Assembly: GCA_003707065.3 (NCBI GenBank)
Contig: PPXM03000001.1
Span: 1,550,001-1,614,000, forward strand
Length of the DNA: 64,000 nucleotides
Direction: 5' to 3'
Source of the DNA: Trigonopsis variabilis
Lineage: Eukaryota; Ascomycota; Trigonopsidomycetes; Trigonopsidales; Trigonopsidaceae
This document shows, piece after piece, positions 1-10,463 of this stretch. Both the position numbers and the translations under genes were made by a program. Every line of letters begins with the position of its first letter. Positions within the stretch are counted from its first letter, which is position 1. Below the pieces are notes generated by a model that had not been told where the DNA came from, did not search any database, and saw nothing but the letters and a program-made list of their open reading frames with translations.

Positions 1-165
1 TTCCTGTCTTGGCTGAGGCATCCGTCAAGCCTTAGTTGTGAGTCTCCACGATCAAGATGTACCTACTATTCAACCTGGAGTCAGACACTTAGACAGAATC
101 ACTTACATTGTAGATTTACCACTGGATGGCTTGCCTACAAAGGCAATCAAAGGGTCCCTGCCCAT
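1..165 (-). CDS. YchF/Obg-like GTPase, N-terminal fragment (YGR210C family)
   Basis: Only the first 32-33 codons are inside the window; the gene continues past the left edge. The ATG is at 163-165. Exon 1 (107-165) encodes MGRDPLIAFVGKPSSGKST, in which GKPSSGKST is a P-loop (Walker A, G1). An 8-nt microexon (67-74) follows, then exon 3 (1-30), giving MLNSLTDASAKTG across the joins. Introns are 75-106 (32 nt, GTAAGT...CAG) and 31-66 (36 nt, GTAGGT...AAG). The start and P-loop match the S. cerevisiae Ygr210c type of YchF/Obg-related TRAFAC GTPases, which also begin with a short charged N-terminus and GKPSSGKST. That family is thought to act in translation or ribosome-linked functions, but its role is poorly known. 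Family call is good from the motif; the microexon is supported only by frame and splice signals. Confidence 0.72.
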
Positions 166-441
166 GGTCTCGAGAGTAACGGTGAGACTGAGAGAACAGA
201 CATGACGATATGGAGTGTCTACAGAAGTCCGAGTCTAGAGCTCAACGGTAATGGGTGACTGGGAGAGCTATTAGAAGTACAAGTTCAATCATACATTCAA
301 CCGGGAAATCATATTCTGACACTAGGAAAACAATAACTTGCATCGGGAGATGAAAGCGTAGAAGAATGTTATCGAGAAGTGGCTCGACAAATCTTCCAAG
401 AGCGAGATTACATAAAAAAAGAACAAGAGCTCGGATCCTCC

Positions 442-1175
442 TCAGCAGCCACAAGAGGAAGAGTCGCCGTCGAGATGAATATTAATAGGATCAGAAAACT
501 CGCCGCTATATTCCTCTGATTCCTCTTGAGCTAAGGCGTTCCTTGCAATGACTTCAAATGCCTGCTCGACATTGATAGCCTCCTTGGCACTGGTCTCAAA
601 GTAAGGGATGCCTCCTTTACTTTGACAGAAAGCCAGCGCACGTTTCTGAGGAACTTGGCGTTTGTTTTCCTCCACATCGATCTTATTTCCAAGCACAACA
701 AAAGGAAATGAATCAGGGTTTCTAGGACTGGCCTGGACTAGGAATTCATCTCTCCATGAGTCCAAGTTCTCAAAGCTCTTGGAATTATTGACATCATACA
801 CCAGAACACAGCAATCCGCTCCTCGATAAAATGCCAATCCCAAACTCTGGAACCGTTCTTGACCTGCTGTATCCCAGATCTAGCCTTAGCCTCGTCCCGC
901 CACCTTATCAAGCCTTACCTGCATAGACACCGTGTTATCGTCCACTACTACTTCTTTCGTGGAGAAATCGGCACCAATGGTCGCTTTGTATTGATTATTG
1001 AACTTCTTATTCACATATTGTTGCCTGAAATCGTTAATGACCGATCGACCTCTTTGTCTCACATTAAACTCGTCTTGCCAACTCCGCTATCTCCAAGTAT
1101 TATAACCTAGAGCCTGTCAGTCATATTTCAACCAGTCGCCTGTACCTTCAAATGGACCTTCTTTCTCGATGACAT
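442..1175 (-). CDS. YPT7: Rab7-type small GTPase Ypt7
   Basis: A 205-residue Rab GTPase of the late endosome and vacuole; in fungi it drives homotypic vacuole fusion, endosome maturation and autophagosome-vacuole fusion through the HOPS tether. Four exons: 1146-1175, 1063-1106, 919-1024 and 442-879, with introns of 39, 38 and 39 nt. All G motifs are intact: G1 GDSGVGKT (about residues 15-22), the switch I threonine in ATIGADF, G3 WDTAGQE (62-68), G4 NKID (125-128) and G5 SAK (157-159). The C-terminus ends in Cys-Gly-Cys, the CXC signal for double geranylgeranylation. The [13 protein letters not shown] stretch followed by FYRGADCC is typical of Rab7. Length matches the family (about 205-208). 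It is transcribed away from ATG16, with 671 bp between start codons. Confidence 0.95.
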
Positions 1176-1846
1176 CTATGTCTTAGCTCCTCTATCCACA
1201 TGGAGCCCCAGAAACCAGGGCCAATCTTTACCTTGAATTCGTCGTTCTCTTGATAACTTCCGTGGATCGATCTATTACCCGTACGCCAAAAGACTTCCCT
1301 GCTCTCAAAATAGCGAGTAGTGTTGTTTTACTAGCACTCTCAACTCCCAAGCGGTAACAACCGCGTCCTGCCCTACCTACCTATAGCAACCAGCCTTTCT
1401 TCGCTCCCAATAGTCGCCTTAGATGCTGATCTTCAAGGTTGCTAAACCCAATTGATGCTCACGTCGTGCTGTTATATTTGTGTTTCTTGCTGAAATTTAT
1501 ATTATACTGATATGTGTGAGGCGTGAAAAGACTCACTGCTTGTTAATGCACTGATCTCTCCTCATAAACATAAACCGACTTGCTCTTACTCGTCCTGTCT
1601 AATCTAGATAGATCAGCATATCAACTGTGCGACAAGTCAGCCGGGACTTCTCGAACGCTCAGCGACTGCTGCCCATCTTGTAGCAGATCATCATCACGCA
1701 CGCCTGATAAGACTCATGAGAAACACCAAACAGGCAGTATGTTAACTTTGGCCTGCTTAGATGATAAATATACTCGATTATTTATGTTTGATCTTGGAAG
1801 AGGCAGAGCTGAGGCACTGGCTTGATATCATCTCTGCCCGGTGACG
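1176..1846. promoter_or_regulatory. divergent intergenic region, YPT7/ATG16
   Basis: 671 bp between two divergent start codons, so presumably holding both promoters. Short open frames occur but none matches a family or shows a splice pattern. I see no RNA gene or repeat. Confidence 0.5.
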
Positions 1847-2452
1847 ATGTCACCGTCACAGTCCCAACATATGGACTGGCGGGCAACACTATTAGAAGAG
1901 TTGAAGGCCCGAGATGAGAGGGAGAAAAGTCTGAAGGAGATTTATGACTCGTGTAAGGGCTATAGACAATTCACGGACCACTAATATAAGTCGACTCGTT
2001 AACTAATCGGATCCTGGAATCTCAACCGAAAGATACGCCGGTGAAGGACATCACAGACTCAGAGCCTCAGCATGCAAGAGAGCTTGAATTGGAGAATCGA
2101 CGGCTAGGGAAGTCTCTAAAGTCGGAGCAATCGAAGCTGAAAAGAGCGACTGAACGGTAAGTGGAACGCATGAATGTGGCTTACTGGTTCGAGACTGGAT
2201 GGGATGTCGGATGCGTTGGCTAAAGCTCAGCGAAAAGTGAGTGAAAAAGAAGAGGAGATGCATGAAAAGAATAGACAGGTACAGATGCTTCATGATGAAC
2301 TTCTGGCGATGCAGATTCAGCTCAATGTATTGGAGGATCAGATGAAGAAAGTCAAAGCAGAGAATACGACTCTGATACAACGGTGGATGGACAAGATCTC
2401 GCTAGAGGCAGAGCACCTGAATGATGTGAACGCATCGTTCAAGAAGTCCTAG
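1847..2452 (+). CDS. ATG16: autophagy protein Atg16
   Basis: A 176-residue coiled-coil protein assembled from three exons: 1847-1952, 1991-2156 and 2194-2452 (introns 38 and 37 nt). The N-terminus carries the Atg5-binding helix pattern (DWRATLLEELKARDEREK then IYDSF), comparable to the W-x(5)-L-x-x-R-x-x-R-E signature of Atg16. The middle is acidic and polar. Residues from about 75 on are a continuous heptad-rich coiled coil ending in KAENTTLIQRWMDK followed by EAEHLND, which matches the fungal Atg16 C-terminus. In the family, Atg16 dimerises through this coil and positions Atg5-Atg12 as the E3-like enzyme that lipidates Atg8 on phagophores. Size is close to yeast Atg16 (150 residues), with no WD40 tail as in animals. 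It converges on SPB1 with 117 bp between stop codons. Confidence 0.88.
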
Positions 2453-2569
2453 ATTGACAAGGTTGATTGGTTCAGATTGTCGCCAGACTGTAAATATCTC
2501 GCATGTATTATAAACATCATAAGATCAATTAATCCTTATACCTTTTTGCACTAATATACACGGCATAAA

Positions 2570-4901
2570 CTATCTTCTCTTCTTGATTCTATTAATGGCT
2601 CGCTGTTCTTTCTTCAAAGTACCGTCAACCATCTTGTACCGGCCTTTGACTCCCTTGGGTCGCCCAGCCAGACCTTTGTTGCGGCCTCGCGCGACAACAA
2701 GAGTCGGCTTGGGCCTCTGGGTCTTCTTCAAAGCCTTCTTCATCAAACTCTGAATGGCATCGGCTTTCTCCTTTTCAGACCGATCGGCCGATTCGTTGAT
2801 GATGTCCGACTTCTTTCGTAGCTTCTCAAGTTTCTGGTGAGCCTTCATCTTCTTTCGAGCCCGCGCTTCGGCAACCTTCTTTGTCGGACGAGCATTCATC
2901 TCCCGTAGCTTGGCCTTGATTGCTTCCGCAGCTTGCTTGGTAATGGGCTTGACAGGCTTGCTGTGACGTTGCTCGTCGTCGAGGAACCATTGAGGAAGAC
3001 CGCTTGTGTCTCGGAATGCGTATCTATTAAACGAGTCATCGACCACGTCCGCCTTGGTCTTAGTTTTGAGGGCAAGTTGATGAGCCAGAGTCATGGCTTC
3101 AGCAGTCACTATGTCCACGCTCGGCCGTTTTTCCTCGTCCGACTCATCGCTGTCATGCTCTTTCACTACTTCGAATCCATCTTTCATATCCTCGTCTTCT
3201 GATTCATCTGATGAAGATCCCTCTTGCTCTTCGTTGGCTTTCTGGGCAATCGCACGCTCGTAAAATTCCGCATCAGATTCCTCCTCCTCGTCACTGCCTG
3301 GATCGGAAATATCATCAAAGCCAGTTTCACTGAACAGGATAGAGCGAACCTTACGGGCTTTTGGCTTGTCTTCAGCCTTTTGCTCCTGATAGGCATCGTA
3401 AAGAGCATCGAGTTCGGCCTCGAGTCGATCTTCAGCCTCGTCAGAGTCATCAGCGTCATCATAGAAAGCGCTTTCACCCTTGGAGAGAACAATGTCCCCG
3501 TTGCTATCGTCATTTGTACTAGAAAGGCGGAGATATTTTCCTTTTGCAAGCTTATCTAAAGCGCCAGACCTCTCGGCGGTCTTAAGAGCAAACACACCCT
3601 CGTCAGCATCCCCAGCTTCTATGCCGATCTCAGAAGGAGCTTGCATTCCCATTTCCATTCGCAGGATTTCTTTTCGCTTGGCCTCATTGGCTCTCCGTCG
3701 TTCCCGTTTCTGCTTCTTTGTTAGCTTCTCGGCCAGTTCTTGGTTCAGTTCGTCGTCATCGAGCTCTTCTGTATCTACTTGGACTTTCTCCTCCTGGTCT
3801 TCAGACTCCTTCTGTTTATCCTCGTTGAGACCTAGATAGCCCCGAGCGCGTAATCGCCATCGAAGTAGATTTCGGAAATCTTTCTTGCCCAGGACTTTGA
3901 GGTCGTCGCAAAGAGCCAAGATCTCAGCATCGGTTTCATCCATCCTCTTGAGAATCTTGGCGTCAGGATCCTTTTCCTTATCGAGAATCAACTTGTTCAC
4001 CGATCCAAGAATCGCAATAGGATCACTACTTCGGACAAACTCTCCTAACAGACAAGATTTGAACTGCGTAATATTGTCGTCTTCATAACCTTCACGTCTC
4101 CTTCGCTTTTGTTCCGGATTAAATACTTTAGCTTCATAATTAGGAGTAGGCTCAGTCAGATCTTCGAAAACCGTCTTCGAGTCAAGCAACTGAGGATCGA
4201 TTTTTTGCGGGGCTTTATAACCTCTGCAGACGACAAAGATCTCTGCGGAGACATTACGCGATGAAGGGGGTTTAGTTGCCTCGACTTTGTCAAAAAACTG
4301 ATTAAACACCCACATCAAGTTGTTGTAATCTTTAGAGCGGAAGACCTTGGTGACGAAAATCCCACCAGGCTTAAGGAATTCAGTGGCAAGTTTAAGTGAC
4401 ATCAAGACAAGTTCTGCTTGAGTATAGGCATCTTGAACCCAAGCAGTACCGACGTTGGGAGCTCCATCGTGTAGAACACAGTCAGCTTTCCAAGTCTTTA
4501 TATACTGACGAATCTGAGCTCGACACCGGTCGGATGTAATATCTTCCTGAAACGATATCACATTCGGTATGGGCTTGATAGGATCGAGATCCACTCCTAT
4601 GATAAGACTATTGAGTGGACATAATTGGGATGCAACTTGACACCAAGACTAGAATGCGTCAGTCTTACTATCTTGACTAGTCTTTTCTTACCCCTGGAGC
4701 AGCACAGAGATCTAAAACAACTTTAGACTTCTGAAGAAAGTTTCCATATTTCTGGTTAATCTGGAGGATCTTGAAAGCAGCACGAGCCCGATATCCCTAA
4801 AATCTTAGTACATAGTAATCTAATACTCGTACCTTCTCCTTGGCGAGCCTATAGTAATGATCCAATCTTCCTTTTCCATGTTTTTTCTGTGCTTTACCCA
4901 T
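2570..4901 (-). CDS. SPB1: Spb1, 27S pre-rRNA 2'-O-methyltransferase
   Basis: A 750-residue nucleolar methyltransferase in three exons: 4833-4901, 4692-4796 and 2570-4648 (introns 36 and 43 nt). Residues 1 to about 210 form an FtsJ/RrmJ domain: [14 protein letters not shown] start, [11 protein letters not shown] (catalytic Lys), LDLCAAPG (SAM-binding motif I, split by intron 2), VLHDGAPN (Asp), GGIFVTKVF (Lys) and [10 protein letters not shown] (Glu), completing the K-D-K-E tetrad. A long acidic, charged middle follows. The C-terminal Spb1_C region (from [13 protein letters not shown], through [12 protein letters not shown], to the basic tail) is complete. In yeast Spb1 methylates the A-loop guanosine of 25S rRNA in pre-60S particles. 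Yeast Spb1 is 841 residues. The first exon was chosen because its ATG begins the conserved family start. Confidence 0.96.
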
Positions 4902-5340
4902 GGTTGGGAGTACAAAGATTTTTTTACGCTACATGCCCAGCTCAAGCAGCCTTCGCTTACCCGGCCATTGCCTTGTCGACCCAATCTCTACTGTAGAGAA
5001 AACAGGACAGTTCATCTTTAACGCCAGGTTTCAGATTGCTTGTAGGAAGAGCTGCTTTCTATAAGACAGGATGACTTTGTGTAGTAAAGAGAGTGAGTAA
5101 AGTCTGATAGCTCACTCACTAGCCTTGGCCAAGTCATGGAAAAGGGCCGCCCCAAGTCAAGACCACACTAATTGGATATATTCACGTCGTAAACTAAAAT
5201 AAAATAATGCTGATACATTCCAAGTTTCATAAGCTCGTTGCTGATTTACATTAGGGCCATCACCATCAAGGAGAGCAGCAGCGGCCTTGTAACGATTGTC
5301 TTGTGGTGGCTTGTTCGATCTTGATTCCATATACTCGATA
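4902..5340. promoter_or_regulatory. divergent intergenic region, SPB1/SRP19
   Basis: 439 bp between the divergent SPB1 and SRP19 start codons. It probably holds both promoters. No coding, RNA or repeat signal seen. Confidence 0.45.
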
Positions 5341-6184
5341 ATGCCAACGCTAGAAGAAATCGACGATGAGGGCGATTTCGCTTTCAACGAAGCTGATCTT
5401 GGTTTCGACATTTCTTCTGGAGTCGCCAAACCTGGTGTTCCGTCTGCTTCGTCCCATATTGAGACGATGAATAGTATTTCTGATTTCATTCCTACTCCTC
5501 AAACTTCTTCTCAAGGCCCAAAGGTGATCGACACTGATGATCTCGACCAATTTAAAGACTGGAAAATGCTCTATCCAGTTTATTTTGATATCTCGAGATC
5601 CCACAGACAAGGACGGAGAGTTGGCCATGAACAAGCTGTCGCCAATCCTCTTGCGAAGACCATCGCTGAGGCATGTGCTTCGTTAGGCATCCAAAGTATA
5701 TTGGAGGTATGAGTTTTGTGTTGATTTTTTATGCTTACTTAGCCTTCAAAAACCCATCCCAAAGATTGGTCTAATCCTGGCCGAGTTAGAGTGAATCTTG
5801 AAGATTATCCTTCTATTTCGAAAGGTGGGTCGCTCTTAAACAGGAAATTTAACAACAGCTCGTCACTTGTACAGTGAAATTGCAAAGTATCTGCGAGAGC
5901 ATCCGTCTACTAAATCGACCCCATTAAGTCTGAAAATCCCTGGACTGCCGGCAGATAAACCCGCCGAAGTTCCAGGTGTCCCTCGAGGATGGAAGATAAA
6001 TGAGATTTTGCCCTTACATAGTCCTGCCGTGGCCGGCGCTGGCGTCCGGGAAAATCTGATGGAAGACCTGCAACAGATGGGAGGCATTCCTGGAATGCCG
6101 GGGATGCCGGGGATGCCTGGGATGCCTGGGATGCCCAATATGCCAGCAAACCCAAAGAAAATTAAAGTACGAGGCAAGAGGTGA
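5341..6184 (+). CDS. SRP19: signal recognition particle subunit SRP19 (Sec65)
   Basis: A 257-residue protein from exons 5341-5706, 5743-5824 and 5859-6184 (introns 36 and 34 nt). The SRP19 core starts near residue 75 with [12 protein letters not shown], then [10 protein letters not shown] and the [10 protein letters not shown] helix; [13 protein letters not shown] and [13 protein letters not shown] follow across the introns. These are the RNA-binding surfaces that, in the family, clamp the SRP RNA helices 6 and 8 so SRP54 can load. The N-terminal 70 residues are acidic. The C-terminus is basic (KKIKVRGKR) as in eukaryotic SRP19. Odd feature: a Gly-Met-Pro tandem tract near residues 225-242 resembling the Met/Gly-rich tail of SRP54. 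The first in-frame ATG is 5341. It converges on SGT1 with 50 bp between stops. Confidence 0.93.
6089..6135 (+). repeat. 9-bp tandem repeat coding Gly-Met-Pro units
   Basis: Five consecutive 9-bp units of the form CCTGGRATG / CCGGGGATG encode Pro-Gly-Met repeats inside the last exon of SRP19. Third-base differences between units (CCT or CCG) show it is not a fresh slippage array. Confidence 0.85.
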
Positions 6185-6234
6185 AAATAACGGATCATTA
6201 GTATTACTACAATGCGCTCAACGTAAACGGTACA

Positions 6235-7543
6235 TCACCACCTTCGTTCCTCCATTCCCTCTGCTTGTTAGTCCTGCCACTGTAATCAGTTCCACTCACC
6301 CGGAGGCCTCGTTTTTACAATCCCTTGGCTGACTTCGTTCCAGTTCGTACTCAGACTGGTCCCATTACTCTCAATGTAACTCTTCATCATGGCGCGACGA
6401 GTGTCGTCGTCCGCATCGGCGTAGAGTGCCTTGAAGAAGTCTGAGACTTCTTCATTCTTGTCACTTGGATCCAATTCCTGGGTCAAAGCATCCCAATCCT
6501 TGCCTCCTTTCTTGGATGAAGTCGGATAGCTAAGGGCAGTCTTCACCGTAGACGGTTCCGGTTCCTGCTTCTGTGTACCCTGAAGATCCTTCCAGCGGAT
6601 CTTGTTTATCTTTCTAAGGATAATCTCAACCTTGGTGCTCAGCACATTGAAAGAAGACTGGCCAGGATCGATTTCTTCGTAGAGGGGGTCAATCTCGAAA
6701 TGATAGAGAGACCCTTGTGATAGTGGAAATGACACAGAAAGCTCCCGAGGAAGCATATCCACTGTCAACTTGTCCTTAGGTACTCCTTTGGCGTAGAGAG
6801 TGACAGTGACGGTCTGGTCGGATTGGTACCATTCGTACCTGTAGTTAATATAGTGCCCAGTGTAATTCATACCTAATCTTCTTCGCATCTTGCTCTTTAT
6901 TGGCTTCCAACGTCTCTTTGGGCTCTTCTTCAGCAGCCTTGGTCTCGGATACTTCCTCTGGAACGTTAAAAGACTGATTCTTGGATCGTTGCCATACCTG
7001 AGAATTGGGGTTTGGAAACCAGATCACTTATTGTTACCTCCTGTTGGTCTTCCGAGCCTCGAAAATTAGCCTTTTGTTGCATTTTGAGCTTACAATTTTC
7101 TGCTTTGACCCGGATCTTCTCCTTCCAAATCTCCAACGACTTATCTTTGCAACCATACTTCTCGGCTAATGAAAGCGCCTTGTTGGAATTTCCATACTGC
7201 TCTAATTGAAACAAGGCAAGACTTTAAACAGTCAGTCGGTGTCCCCATCTGCACTCACCTTCTCCGAAATTGAGCGTTCCCTATCATCTCGCGCTTTCCT
7301 CTCTTGGACGCCAAAAAAATAGCGTGTTCCGCATCCTTCAGCGCCTCTTGGTATTTGTGCAGTCGCTGATAAGCCGTAGCTCTGTTTGGTCAGTTCCGGC
7401 TCCCAGTTCCAGTCTTACCGGTTGATATAATATTGAGGAGAATCAGGGGCAGACTTGATTAATTCAGTGAATTTTTTCACCGCAGTCTCATAGTCGCGAG
7501 ATTCTAAACAGGCCAATGCCTCCTTCTGAACCTCCAAGCTCAT
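6235..7543 (-). CDS. SGT1: SGT1, HSP90 co-chaperone / SKP1-binding adaptor
   Basis: A 373-residue protein in six exons: 7419-7543, 7259-7381, 7038-7221, 6873-6997, 6300-6838 and 6235-6260 (introns 37, 37, 40, 34, 39 nt). Residues 1-125 form a TPR block (EALACLESRDYETAVKKF, then ALFQLEQYGNSNKAL). The CS domain, about residues 183-275, begins IRYEWYQSDQTV and contains KGVPKDKL and STKVEIILRK. The SGS domain follows: DWDALTQELD, FFKALYADADDDTRRAMMKS and the PPEGMEERRW end. That last motif exists only if the final 39-nt intron is spliced, which fixes the terminal 26-nt exon. In the family Sgt1 links Hsp90 to SCF and to kinetochore assembly (CBF3 in yeast). Lengths agree (yeast 395, human 365). 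Confidence 0.95.
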
Positions 7544-9939
7544 GGTTCGCCCTGTCAAGGTAACGCTTACGTATGTCAGGAACTGGAGATCCAACGGCGG
7601 GAGAAGTTACAGGTAGCGCTCCACCTCCGCTTCTTGTTGACATGCCGTGTTTTCTGACTACTCACCAAAGCGTAGCCCCGTCGCTTTCCAGAGTCTGCAT
7701 TGCTATGTCTGTACAAGATGGATCGCAACAGCTGCGTGTTTAATGGTACTAATGCGAGAAAAGACGATTTTAGTAAAAGTCGTTGTGAAATTGTTATTCG
7801 TAGGATATCCCATCATTCAATGTTTTAGTTAATATAAAAAGAGAGAAATGTGATTGTTCGCTACGTCCATAGAACAAAGAAGCTTCACGGTAGCATTATT
7901 TGTTTACGTTTGACTATTTTTCTCGTTTTAATTTATACCCCAGACCTTTTTTCGCTACCATACATGTATGTAGTCTTCAAGTAGCTTTGTTGAGGATCGA
8001 AGCGCCCGAAAGTCACCGACGTTCGGGAGACTCAGAACAACAGGAGTGAATAAAAGAAGGCCGCGATTGTCCTCGCAAGCGGCACATGCACAATTTAGAC
8101 TGACTGATCCAAGCAGAGTCACTACTACCAATGCATGACAAAGTAAATCTGTTTCGAAGTCAAATGCAGCCAAAGAGATTTGCGGTGCCATTTGTGAGGG
8201 CAATAGTAGCAAGGAGAGGGAGGGTGATACTGAAGAAAAGAGAGCTTAGAAGAGAAAAGTTGGTTCCGAGAATGGTAAAAATTTCGGCACTGGGTGGTAA
8301 GTCCAAAAGACGAAGGGAAGATCAGGTAGGTTTCAAACGAGAAGGATATTGCAGGGAAAGGGTGAGAGACATGAGCACTATAAGCACAACCTAAATAGAG
8401 TCAGTATAAACAAGAGAGCATAATTGTATAGTAATGATATAAGCTCTATATGATATAGTAAAAGAAAAGAAATAATAAGGGATATCAGAAATAATAGAAT
8501 ATATTGTACGATTAAGTAGAGAGTAATAATAAAGGACGCATGCCCCAGCTTGAGAAGGTTTAGGCAATGTGGGTGGCATATGCGGATAGGATAGAGGGAA
8601 TAGAGTATCAACAGTATGGGTAGTAAAGAAAGACCTTGAGAGACGAATAGACAAGCCAGAAAGAACCCTTAGCAGATAGAAAGAAATAAAAAAACAAGAT
8701 AACAATAGGAACCAAGGTGAAGGTAGATGCATTTAAGGTAAAGAAGCACGCATTTGAATTAAAGAAGGACGCAAGGTGAAAAGGAAGCAAAGGTAAAGAA
8801 GGAAGAGAAGTGAGGGTCAAGGCAAAAGAAAAAGGAAGAGAACAGAGAAGAAACAGCAACGTAAAAGAGAAAGCTCAAGCAGACAGGCAAGAGTTCCCCA
8901 GAAATTCACTCGAGTCATCGATAAGATAGAATCATTCCCAAATGTTCATCACGAGTAAAGAAGATAGACATATAACCCAGAGACAACAGGAATAAATAGA
9001 ACATCTAAGCGTCAGTCAAGGAATATTAGTTTTAGGTATAGACGGACAACGTAAAGAGATATAAACTTCCTATAAGCTATGAATGGTAGAGTGTAACTTA
9101 TTATTCTGGACGTTATTTTATCAGAGGCAGCAAGGATAAGTGAGAAGTAAGAAGTAGAGAGATTTGAAGACCAGAGGCCTTTATATAGGCTGGGTGACAT
9201 GTCAATATATGCGCTTTACCGGTCTAATTATCAGGTCAAGCGAGCTCACGTAATGGCTGCAAATGAAATAAAGGGTCCAGTTGTCAGCCACAAACACCTT
9301 TCGCCATCCAGAAAATTTTAGATTCTAGCTTAATAGTCTCCAAGTCAGTATAATCCCAAGTAAAAAGACAAGCTTTCTAGATCATCCTAACTGCTACTTT
9401 CTCAAATATACTATCTCTAGCCTGCCATGTGTCCTTCAGGTGTATTTCAACTTATATGCCTAATAAACCGTTCAATAAACTTATTCATGTATTCAACGGT
9501 ATAAGTATAAGTAAGACCGCGAATCAATGGTACTCTTAATAGAATACTTCATGGTATATTTTCACGCCTAAAAGCGATACCAATGCACGATTTTGGAACA
9601 AAAATCGACATTATCCACGTCATTTGGAGAAAGACCTTTCATGCAGACAGATTCTGATCTTGCTAGTCAGATATCAGCTTCTTGCAGACCAGATAGAGTG
9701 AAGGCAACCAAGGGGATATATAACAGAATAAACACGAGCTATTAGCGAGTTATTAGTTTATAACATGATGGCCAACTCGTAGTCATCTCCTCTGAGCATA
9801 GTCTCTCTCATCAGGATCCTGCTTCTGGGACCCTGGGACCGGTGTAACAGATAGTTGTCTGCTACTCCCGTTCACACCTGCAGTCTTATTAATTTCTCGA
9901 CTATCTCGTCTGGAAAGCACTCACCGCTCTGATATACAG
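7544..9939. other. gene-poor 2.4-kb stretch with purine-rich strand
   Basis: The longest stretch without a recognised gene. From about 8,130 to 9,000 the + strand is dominated by A and G (runs such as aaagaaggaagagaag), so the - strand is pyrimidine-rich and gives artificial open frames full of Leu, Phe and Ser. A frame of about 78 codons starting near 8,190 on the - strand shows no family resemblance. A short imperfect inverted repeat lies near 9,466-9,501 (ACCGTTCAATA against TATTCAACGGT). I find no tRNA, rRNA or transposon ends. The promoters of SGT1 (left end) and VPS71 (right end) must lie here. Confidence 0.5.
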
Positions 9940-10401
9940 ATGTCTGGAATTCAGGATCTTTCGACCACTCGGGATTTGGAAAAGAAAGGATCGAGTGCTC
10001 GACGGCGCACGGATGCCAGAGGTTCGGTGGCTGACAGCGCTGTGAGACAACGAGCAATTGCTCGACACTTGGCCGAATTGGAGAGAGATAATTTCCATGA
10101 TAATGTGAAAATCGACTTACCAAAGACAGATCTGTTACCCACGTATAAAAAGAGAACAACTGCTGTGAGGAAGATCATGCTGGTGAAGCGAACGTTGGCA
10201 AGTTATCTTGAAGAGGACGAAGAGAGCGCGGAAGTGTATAGGAATGCGCTCACGAAACCGTCACCGTATAGAAAACGTCCACTTTGCAGTATTTGTGGGT
10301 ATTGGGGAGACGTGACTTGTCTTCGCTGTGGAGCAAGATATTGCAGCCTGTTATGCCAAGAATCTCATCGAGAAACCCGTTGTCTGAGAGGATACGCATA
10401 A
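9940..10401 (+). CDS. VPS71: HIT zinc-finger protein Vps71/ZNHIT1 (SWR1 complex)
   Basis: A single-exon protein of 153 residues. The C-terminal HIT zinc finger (about residues 113-149) has all metal ligands: CSIC, CLRC, CSLLC and a following His and Cys (HRETRC), the treble-clef pattern of ZNHIT1/Vps71. The N-terminal part is basic (ARRRTDARGS) followed by a helix RQRAIARHLAELERDN, and the middle KTDLLPTYKKR region is also family-like. In yeast Vps71 (Swc6) with Arp6 is a module of the SWR1 remodeller that deposits H2A.Z. The yeast protein is 280 residues and human ZNHIT1 154, so this copy is of the short type. It converges on DHR2 with 62 bp between stops. Confidence 0.9.
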   Translation: MSGIQDLSTTRDLEKKGSSARRRTDARGSVADSAVRQRAIARHLAELERDNFHDNVKIDLPKTDLLPTYKKRTTAVRKIMLVKRTLASYLEEDEESAEVYRNALTKPSPYRKRPLCSICGYWGDVTCLRCGARYCSLLCQESHRETRCLRGYA

Positions 10402-10463
10402 AAAACCTAGAAAATTATAGTACAACCGGATTTCATGCAGACTATGATACATTTTGGGGAGAT

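Noticed and set aside
1580-1825. 81-codon + frame before ATG16
   Set aside because: Low similarity to anything and ends before the Atg16 ATG without splice signals; Atg16 exon 1 starts in its own frame.
8391-8859. Leu/Phe/Ser-rich - strand frames that look like membrane proteins
   Set aside because: They follow directly from the pyrimidine-rich strand, lack a codon pattern or family match, and overlap each other in different frames.
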